A stretch of DNA of 15,687 nt from Entamoeba histolytica HM-1:IMSS (taxonomy: Eukaryota; Evosea; Mastigamoebida; Endamoebidae), in contig NW_001915119.1 in the NCBI RefSeq assembly GCF_000208925.1, positions 5,941 to 21,627 on the forward strand, in the 5' to 3' direction. Below are positions 7,973 to 14,163 of the stretch, in pieces (the first letter of the stretch is position 1; every line of letters starts with the position of its first letter). A model generated the notes under the pieces. The model did not search any database, had not been told where the DNA came from, and was given only the letters and a program-made list of their open reading frames with translations. The position numbers were made by a program, and so were the translations under genes.

Positions 7973-9388
7973 GAGTTCAATAAGAAAAACCAAGTCTAAT
8001 ATGCATGAGTGATAAATAAAACAATGTTTTGAATGTAATTAAATTTGTAATAAAATATTATTTACATCATTTGATTTTTATATATTTGATTATTATTAAT
8101 GATTTTGTTATTCAGTTGTTGCTAAGTCATATGTTTAATTGTAAGAAAGAGTGTTAATCTAATAATAATTATATAAAAGAGATTATAACAATAAAACAAT
8201 TTTTTTAATCTTTTAGTGTTATTTATTATTGATATAATTAACTATATTTGTTAATTAATCACCATGAGCTAAGTTAGATGTTTAACTAAAGTATGTTTTT
8301 ATTAAATTATTTTAAATACAATAACTAAGAAGTCAAACCAGAAGTAATTTGTTAGAGAGAGAAGTTAAATTATTTAATGGAACAAATATTTTTTGTGATT
8401 ATAAAAATGAAACAGCATGAAACAATTAAATTAAATTGTTGGAATTAAATGAATTATTAACAAGTTTGTAAATGCTAATAAGAAAATAAAATAACTCTAT
8501 TCCTAAGAACTAATATAATAAATGGTATGAGTTATTTAATTCATTTTTAAAGTAATACTAATTATCTCAGGAATTATTTTTTAACAATACTTTAAAATAA
8601 TGAGTAATGTAATTCAACATATAAATTCTAATTTTTATAATGTAAAACTAAGCATTTGGGTATTGGATAGAATAAAATATTGTCTAATTGAATATATTCA
8701 TATTCATTCTTATCAAAAATTTATAAAACAAAAAAAAAGAAAAACAAAATTTATTAATAAATTTTGTTTATAAAAGTCAAAGCCAATTAATGGAATTTGT
8801 AAATTTAATATTATAAAAATACAATTAAATAGACACAAAGTTTAACTTATATTAAAAATGATAAAGTATTATTGATAATAATAAAAATAATAAATTCAAT
8901 AAAACTATACCAAAAATTGATTGGGTTATTAGTTAAATACTGAAAATAGTTAATATTAATGATAATCTATTTAATTTTTAAATATCTTGAAATTATAACC
9001 AATAAATTTTTTAATATGTCTTTTAAATAAAGTATTTTTACAATAAAAGAAGTTAATTTAAAAGTCATTTACATATTTAATAAATTTATTTTATAAACTT
9101 AAGTTATATTAGAGAGGTACATCAAAAATACTTTAAATCTTAAATTGGAAAATAAATTAATTAAAAAAAGAATTACCAAAAAAGAAAATGTTGTAATAAT
9201 GAATTAATTATTTTCAATTGAATAAGTATTTCTATTAATAGATAATAAAAACTTTCAACATTTAAAAATTTTAAAAAAATTTTTTTGGGTGAAATTGAGG
9301 GTTTAGCTATTGAAATGTTCTAGTGATAATTTGAAATGAAATACTGAAACTAAGAAAATCAAAACAAAAAAAAATTAAATTAGAAGGA
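7973..9388. other. 1.4-kb non-coding or decayed region
   Basis: Extremely AT-rich and C-poor, with stops in all frames. Between about 8340 and 8800 there are short coding-like patches in shifting frames, e.g. REREVKLFNGTNIFCDYKNE near 8350 and a 57-codon frame from an ATG near 8600 (SIWVLDRIKYCLIEYIHIHS), which may be the trace of a dead gene; no family is recognisable. A 28-bp palindrome lies at 8742-8769. The last 45 bases carry an AACT motif (9348-9351) upstream of the coiled-coil gene. No tRNA, rRNA or tandem array seen. Confidence 0.45.
8742..8769. repeat. Perfect 28-bp AT-rich palindrome
   Basis: The sequence centred between 8755 and 8756 (core ACAAAATTTATT / AATAAATTTTGT) equals its own reverse complement over 28 bases, including one C:G pair on each arm. 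It could form a hairpin or cruciform. No role is known; it lies in non-coding DNA. Confidence 0.9.
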
Positions 9389-10294
9389 ATGAATATAGGT
9401 GAAACTACTATTAGTTTGGAAGAATATGTTCAACATAAAGTTGCAGAACGAGAAATTACCATTCTTACACAACAAAATGAACGACTAAAAAAAGAAAATG
9501 ATGAAGCAAAAGAAATTATTGGTTCGTATCAAAAAGCAATTAATAATAAAACAACAGAAATACAACGAATTATTACTGACTCAATGAAATATGAAAGTGA
9601 CATTAAAATAGCAAAATTAAAATATGAAGCATTGGAAAAAAAAATAGAACATAAACAAGGATTACTTGTTTCTAAAAAGGAAGCTAATAAAAAACCTTCT
9701 AAACAATTTAAATTTATTTCACCAAATGTCTTAAAAAAAAAAGCTATTAAACAAAAACCTGTAAAAAGAGTTTATAGAAAAAGAGAAAAAGGAAATAAAA
9801 TAAAAAGTAAGTCTTCATTATTAGAAAATTCTACTACCCTTCTTAATGATGAACCTTCAACAACTGAACTAACATCAAGTATTGATAACCAAAATAGTCA
9901 AACAACTGATAGTATTTCATCAAATGTTCCATATAAAACAGATATTGATGGAAATGTTTCTGTTCGTATGAGAGATATTTGGGATGATCCATCTGTTAAT
10001 GACCTTGTTGTAAATTATATAATGATTTTTACTATTGTTGCAAGTAAATTAAGTTCTCCTTCATTTGAACTTTTTAATAATTGTCCTTGTTTTACTGCTC
10101 GAGACATTTATTTAGAGTTTTGTTCAATTAAAGGAATATCGTATGTTTCCATTGATGAACCCCAAAAAGAGAAGTTGATAACTATCAATGTAGATATTTT
10201 TTGTAGATGTATACGATTAATAGAAACAATTCAAAAAGCGAGTTGTCGTTTATGTGTGATTGAGTCTCCATTAAGAATTGTGTTTCTTAAATAA
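9389..10294 (+). CDS. Hypothetical coiled-coil protein with basic linker and Cys-rich C-terminal domain
   Basis: 301 residues from ATG 9389; no family recognised. Residues about 15-92 are a Lys/Glu-rich coiled coil (QQNERLKKENDEAKEIIGSY). Residues 93-142 are very basic (several KKK/KR clusters, likely nuclear targeting or nucleic-acid binding). Residues 143-180 are Ser/Thr/Asn-rich and disordered. Residues 185-301 look globular, begin with a RMRDIWDDP block and contain seven cysteines (C232, C234, C245, C272, C274, C286, C289: CxC, C, CxC, CxxC), which might bind metal. The layout suggests a nuclear or DNA-associated protein, but this is inference. TAATT lies 28 bases past the stop. It is flanked by a 1.4-kb gene-free region upstream and the Sel1 gene 112 bases downstream. 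Confidence 0.65.
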   Translation: MNIGETTISLEEYVQHKVAEREITILTQQNERLKKENDEAKEIIGSYQKAINNKTTEIQRIITDSMKYESDIKIAKLKYEALEKKIEHKQGLLVSKKEANKKPSKQFKFISPNVLKKKAIKQKPVKRVYRKREKGNKIKSKSSLLENSTTLLNDEPSTTELTSSIDNQNSQTTDSISSNVPYKTDIDGNVSVRMRDIWDDPSVNDLVVNYIMIFTIVASKLSSPSFELFNNCPCFTARDIYLEFCSIKGISYVSIDEPQKEKLITINVDIFCRCIRLIETIQKASCRLCVIESPLRIVFLK

Positions 10295-10406
10295 TTTCAT
10301 TCTAATAAAAAATAGTTAGAATAATTAATATGTTCATTCTCTTCTTTTTTTATTTTTTTCTCTTAAAAAAAAAGCAGATTTATTTTATTCTTCTTTGTTT
10401 CAAAGA

Positions 10407-11314
10407 ATGGTTTGTTCTTTTTGTTTTTATTTTATTTCCCTTAGTACTTACTAAATAAGGAAAACAATAAAAAATTAATTCTTTTACATGAAAAAGCTTC
10501 AAGTGGTGATAGTAATTCACAACTGTTATTAGGAATTTATTTTGCTGATACTTTAAAACAATATGAAGACTCTTTTAAATGGTTAACAATGTCTGCAGAA
10601 CAAGAAAATACTATTGCACAATTTAAACTTGGGGAATGTTATTTACATGGAAAAGGAGTTCCAAAAGACTCTTCAAAAGGATTTAAATGGTTGTTAAAAG
10701 CTGCTACAAAAGGATATGCTAAAGCACAATTATTAGTTTCAACTTGTTATTTTTCAGCAGATGGTGTAAAAAAATCTTCAAAATTGGGTTTTGGGTGGTT
10801 GTTAAAAGCTGCACAACAAGGAAATGTTAAAGGAATGAATGGTGTTGCATTATGCTATTTAAATGGACTTGGAACAGTATCTAATTTAGATGAAGCAACA
10901 CGCTGGTTTGAAAAAGCAGTAGAAAAAGGAAATAAAGGATCACTTATCTCCTTAGGTGAATGTTATATACAAAGAGGTCAAATAGAATTAGCGTTTAAAA
11001 TATTTAAAATTGCTGCAGATAATAATAATGTAAAAGCACAACTAGTTATTGCTAATATGTTATTAAATGGAGAAGGAGTTGAATGTAATGAAGAAGAAGC
11101 AATTCATTATTTAGAAAAAGCAGCAGAATTAGGTTCAAAAGATGCTGTAAACAAATTAGCTGAACTACAAGAAAATCATAAAAAAGTTGATGACTATATT
11201 AATTCAATGAAAAATAAATCTAGGATATTACCTAACTTAGGAATAGTCTTTTGGGTTATTTGTATATTAGTTGCTCTTGGTGGTGTTTATTTATATCAAA
11301 TATCTAACAACTAA
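10407..11314 (+). CDS. Sel1-repeat, tail-anchored membrane protein (two exons: 10407-10409 and 10445-11314)
   Basis: Predicted 290 residues. The obvious ATG at 10589 would start in the middle of a Sel1 repeat. The frame continues upstream to 10445 and completes that repeat (GDSNSQLLLGIYFADTLKQY then EDSFKWLTMSAE), with no ATG in between and a TAG at 10442-10444. That TAG ends a pyrimidine-rich stretch that begins with GTTTGTT right after ATG 10407-10409, so a start-codon exon joined in phase to TAC TTA CTA is the best model. About six Sel1-like repeats (36 residues each) cover residues 20-245, with GxGVxxxxxxAxxWxxKAAxxG signatures such as GKGVPKDSSKGFKWLLKAAT. Residues about 267-285 (GIVFWVICILVALGGVYLYQ) are a single membrane span four residues from the end, so it is tail-anchored with the repeats in the cytosol. 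There is no signal peptide, unlike SEL1L/Hrd3 of ERAD. Sel1 repeats are protein-binding solenoids; the partner is unknown. TAATT lies 9 bases past the stop. Confidence 0.85.
10410..10444 (+). other. Predicted 35-base spliceosomal intron in the Sel1 gene
   Basis: Begins GTTTGTT, the Entamoeba 5' splice consensus, and ends CCCTTAG after a T-rich tract. It sits exactly between the ATG and the in-frame continuation of the first Sel1 repeat and removes the only stop (TAG 10442). It is shorter than the usual Entamoeba intron. Confidence 0.6.
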
Positions 11315-11846
11315 TAACAATTTAATTATACGTTTTTATATTATTATTTTATTTTTTTATTATAATTATTATTCTATTACTCTCTAACTCATTAAAATTT
11401 TTATTCTTTCTTTTTTTAAAAATACTGAATAGTACTTCATTTCGTGAAAATAATTTAATAAGGAAGTAGATTAATTCAGATATTCATGAAATTAATCAGA
11501 ACTGTAATTAATTAACTTTTAGTTCATCTTTTATAATTATTTACCAATAAATAAATTATAATTCATTATGTTTTTTTTTCAATTTTCATAATGATAAAGT
11601 TAATTACAATTTAATAAATAAAAAAATATAAAGAAGTAAAAACCAATATAATCTATTTTTATATAATATTTTTTCAAATTTTTACAATTTTTTAAGAATT
11701 TCAATTTATTTTATAATAAACAATCTATTTTCATATAGTTTTATTTATTATATACGAAAAATAAATCCTTCTTTCAAAATTAAGTTTTATTACTATAAAT
11801 CGCTCTCAATACAACTGTGTTTAAATCTTAAATTATTAGTTAAGGG
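11315..11846. other. AT-rich intergenic region with BAR-SH3 promoter
   Basis: 532 bases without an open frame of interest. Contains the Sel1 gene 3' end and, at its right end, AACT (11813-11816) and a TATA-like element. No RNA gene recognised. Confidence 0.5.
11817..11827 (+). promoter_or_regulatory. TATA-like element of the BAR-SH3 gene
   Basis: GTGTTTAAATC, one mismatch in its first eight bases to the Entamoeba TATA-like consensus GTATTTAAA, 20 bases before the start codon and right after an AACT motif. Confidence 0.45.
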
Positions 11847-12926
11847 ATGAGCGGAATTGGAGACGCATTTGGAAGAAAGTTTTATCAAATTAAAACCCAT
11901 GTTGGTGCAGGTCAAAAAACTATGGATAGTGATGTTCAATATGCTAAGAATAAACTTAGTGAGTCTTATAAAAAGTTTAAGAATATTTTAGATGTTATCA
12001 AGAAGTTAGCACCAACAGTACATGCTACTAATTTGATGCAAGTTGAAGTTTTAACATCATTAGGTGATTGTGTTGTTAATACTAGTCCAGAAACAAAGTC
12101 TGATATTGATTCTATAATTTCAACATTCCAAAAAATTGATGAAGGAGTTAATACATATGAAACAAGAATTGAAAGTGATATTATTGTTCCATTAAAAACT
12201 TATATGGAACAATTCAAAGTAATGGAAAAGAGATTTGAAATTTGTCACAATAGAAGAGTTGATATGGATAGATATCATGACTCAGTCCTCAGCATTTCTA
12301 AGAAACCACCAGGAAAACAAAGTGGACTTGGAGAAGCACAGAACAAATACAATGTTGCTAGAGACCTTTACAATTATCTTAGAAATGAAATTATTGCTGA
12401 TGTTGAAAAATTAACATCTTCTGCTGAGGAGGTTGTTTCACCAATTTGTGGGACTCTTATTGTTAGTTATACAGATTATTTGAATCATTTAAATAATTAT
12501 TGGGGAGAAGCTTCAGAAGTTTCTAGTAATTTCAGAATTTGTGCACTTGACCCAGCACCAATTATTACTCCAGGAGAATCTTCAATGGTTATTGATGCAA
12601 ATGTCTTCTCAAAGAAGTCAAGTGATGTTATGGATGGAACATATGAGCCATCAGAATTTGAAATTTCAGGAAGTTCTACAACAACAAGCACTACAACAAC
12701 AACCACAACAGTAAGTACATCTAGTGGAAAAAGACCCCCACCCCCACCACCATCAAGAAAAGAACAAGTGAGATGTGAGTATGAATATCAAGCACAAGAA
12801 CAAGGAGAATTATCATTTAAAGAAGGAGACATTATTACAGTACTAAAGAAAGAAGGAGATTGGTGGCTTGGAGAATTAAAAGGACAACAAGGATACTTCC
12901 CATACAATTATGTTTCTCCACTTTAA
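11847..12926 (+). CDS. BAR-SH3 protein (amphiphysin/Rvs167-like)
   Basis: 359 residues; a TAA lies immediately in frame before GGG-ATG, fixing the start. Residues about 10-240 are an N-BAR/BAR-type helical domain (MSGIGDAFGRKFYQIKTHVG, SDVQYAKNKLSESYKKFKNI, long helices to LNNYWGEASEVSS), which dimerises and senses or bends membranes. A linker (about 270-305) carries a Thr/Ser run encoded by ACA/ACT repeats and six prolines (KRPPPPPPSRKE). Residues about 307-359 are an SH3 domain: CEYEYQAQEQGELSFKEGDI, DWWLGEL and a YFPYNYV end. Role inferred from the family: endocytosis, pinocytosis or phagocytosis, linking membrane curvature to actin factors through proline motifs. The SH3 has FPYNYV instead of the usual FPSNYV. 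The TMEM42-like gene starts 81 bases after the stop on the same strand. Confidence 0.95.
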   Translation: MSGIGDAFGRKFYQIKTHVGAGQKTMDSDVQYAKNKLSESYKKFKNILDVIKKLAPTVHATNLMQVEVLTSLGDCVVNTSPETKSDIDSIISTFQKIDEGVNTYETRIESDIIVPLKTYMEQFKVMEKRFEICHNRRVDMDRYHDSVLSISKKPPGKQSGLGEAQNKYNVARDLYNYLRNEIIADVEKLTSSAEEVVSPICGTLIVSYTDYLNHLNNYWGEASEVSSNFRICALDPAPIITPGESSMVIDANVFSKKSSDVMDGTYEPSEFEISGSSTTTSTTTTTTTVSTSSGKRPPPPPPSRKEQVRCEYEYQAQEQGELSFKEGDIITVLKKEGDWWLGELKGQQGYFPYNYVSPL

Positions 12927-12990
12927 ATTCACATTTGAATTAAAGGATTATTTTATTTCATTTTCTTCTCTTTTTATTTTTCAAAATAAA

Positions 12991-12996
12991 GAACTT
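12991..12996 (+). promoter_or_regulatory. GAAC-type core promoter element of the TMEM42-like gene
   Basis: GAACTT 12 bases before ATG 13008, within the 81-base gap after the BAR-SH3 stop, so this gene probably has its own promoter rather than sharing the upstream transcript. Confidence 0.45.
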
Positions 12997-13007
12997 TGAT
13001 TGAATTA

Positions 13008-13406
13008 ATGGAAAGACTTTGGAGATTCAAATATCCATTACTTTCTGGTATTTCTGGGAGTATTGGAGGATTGTTTAGTAAAGGAATTACCTCTTCATAC
13101 ATTCCCTTTGCACAGAGTCAAATTAGTATTGTTATAAGGTGTTTGTGTGTTGTATTAATGTTTGGATGCAATGGGGTTGGAGGATTTTTTTTTGCAAAAG
13201 CACTTAGTGAATTACCATCTCTTACAGCAACAATCACATCCACAATAACAGGATTTATTATGTCTGGAATTATTGGAGGATTAATAGGAGAATATATTCC
13301 TATACAATGGTATTTGGGAATGATTATTCTTATAGCAGGAGTAATTTTACTTATTGTTGATAATTCTGAAAAAGAACAACACCAAAATGGTGTTAAAGAA
13401 GAATAA
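13008..13406 (+). CDS. TMEM42/EamA-like small multi-pass membrane protein
   Basis: 132 residues from ATG 13008; a TTG four codons earlier is in frame but a TAA precedes it, and eukaryotic initiation favours the ATG. Four hydrophobic segments: PLLSGISGSIGGLFSKG (about 8-25), SIVIRCLCVVLMFGCNGVGG (about 40-60), LTATITSTITGFIMSGIIGG (about 72-94), WYLGMIILIAGVILLIVD (about 101-119). A short cytosolic tail follows. The layout matches one EamA half (drug/metabolite transporter type), and the order of motifs (small-residue-rich helix 1 with a Lys, LxxxxAxxxxT in helix 3, G-E-Y/x before helix 4) resembles TMEM42. Substrate unknown; such half-size proteins probably dimerise. Convergent with the nucleoplasmin-like gene, 99 bases apart. 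Confidence 0.7.
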   Translation: MERLWRFKYPLLSGISGSIGGLFSKGITSSYIPFAQSQISIVIRCLCVVLMFGCNGVGGFFFAKALSELPSLTATITSTITGFIMSGIIGGLIGEYIPIQWYLGMIILIAGVILLIVDNSEKEQHQNGVKEE

Positions 13407-13505
13407 ATTCTTTCAGACAATAACACCTTCATCATAATTGATTTATTGTTATAATAAAACAAAGAAGAATTTCAAATCAATCAATCAATGAAATAATGGT
13501 ATTTT

Positions 13506-13871
13506 TTATTTTGTGTTCATTTCAAATCCACCATCTTCAATATCTTCATCCATATAGTCTCTGAATCGTGGATCAATTATATCGTAGCCATTGAAATATA
13601 CTTCACCAGTCCCTCGTACTACAAAGTCAACATATTGTAAATCAAATTCAAGATGAAGTGATTCCGTAGGAACTGCTTGAGAAAGTCGTGCAATATGAAT
13701 TTCTTTCATTTTATCCTCGTCACTCTCATCGTCTTCAATTTCAAATGATACAACACACTCCCCATTAGCAACAGAAATCGTTGTAAGAACATACATTAAT
13801 CCTTCTTCAATTTCTAAGTGAAACTTAGTGCCATTTTCTGATGCTTTAACATTGAAGAAATGAGCAGACAT
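13506..13871 (-). CDS. Nucleoplasmin-like (NPL) domain protein, putative histone chaperone
   Basis: 121 residues from ATG 13871; an in-frame TTG five codons upstream was not used, and an AACT motif lies 18 bases before this ATG. The sequence follows the nucleoplasmin-like fold seen at the N-terminus of FKBP39/FKBP46-type immunophilins and plant HD2 proteins: HFFNVKASENGTKFHLEIEE, a beta strand, an acidic loop (residues 44-53, EIEDDESDEDK), then IHIARLSQAVPTESLHLEFD and DFVVRGTGEVYFNGYDI, which matches the conserved L-F-(x)n-V-F-V-x-G-(x)n-V-x-L-x-GY end. A short acidic tail (YMDEDIEDGGFE) follows. No peptidyl-prolyl isomerase domain follows, so the NPL domain stands alone, probably as a pentameric histone-binding chaperone in the nucleus. 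It is divergent from the VIT-vWA gene. The fold is assigned by motif pattern, not by a search. Confidence 0.7.
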   Translation of the reverse strand: MSAHFFNVKASENGTKFHLEIEEGLMYVLTTISVANGECVVSFEIEDDESDEDKMKEIHIARLSQAVPTESLHLEFDLQYVDFVVRGTGEVYFNGYDIIDPRFRDYMDEDIEDGGFEMNTK

Positions 13872-13941
13872 AATTTTGATTTTCAAGTTTTTAGTGTTTA
13901 ATTCTTTATTATAATTCTATTAGAATTATACTATAACAATA

Positions 13942-14064
13942 TCACTCATTGTTTTTTTCATTACTTGTTGCTATTCCATTACTTTCATCATAAATAATCA
14001 TCAATTGTTCTATTGAAATACTTGAGTTTATGCCTCTTGGTTTTTGAAGAAGACTGAAAGGGTG
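13942..14064 (-). pseudogene. Possible orphan exon or gene remnant
   Basis: A 40-codon open stretch reading toward the nucleoplasmin-like gene, containing QKPRGINSSISIEQLMIIYD and ending in a TGA. A CTAAC...TTTCAG sequence, like a branch point and acceptor, lies at its 5' side. There is no ATG at the start and no room for upstream exons except antisense to the VIT-vWA gene. It may be chance. Confidence 0.2.
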
Positions 14065-14142
14065 TTAGAAAAAAAAAGAAAACAAAATGATTTTTTCATT
14101 ATTAAAAACCTCATTGAAACTGATATAAAATGACAAATTCCA

Positions 14143-14148
14143 GAACTT
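14143..14148 (+). promoter_or_regulatory. GAAC-type core promoter element of the VIT-vWA gene
   Basis: GAACTT 16-21 bases before ATG 14164; a TATA-like GATATAAAA lies about 20 bases further upstream. Confidence 0.5.
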
Positions 14149-14163
14149 ATATCCATCAAATCA

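Noticed and set aside
13118..13462. 114-codon minus-strand open frame
   Set aside because: Antisense to the TMEM42-like gene, begins without a good promoter and shows no family features.
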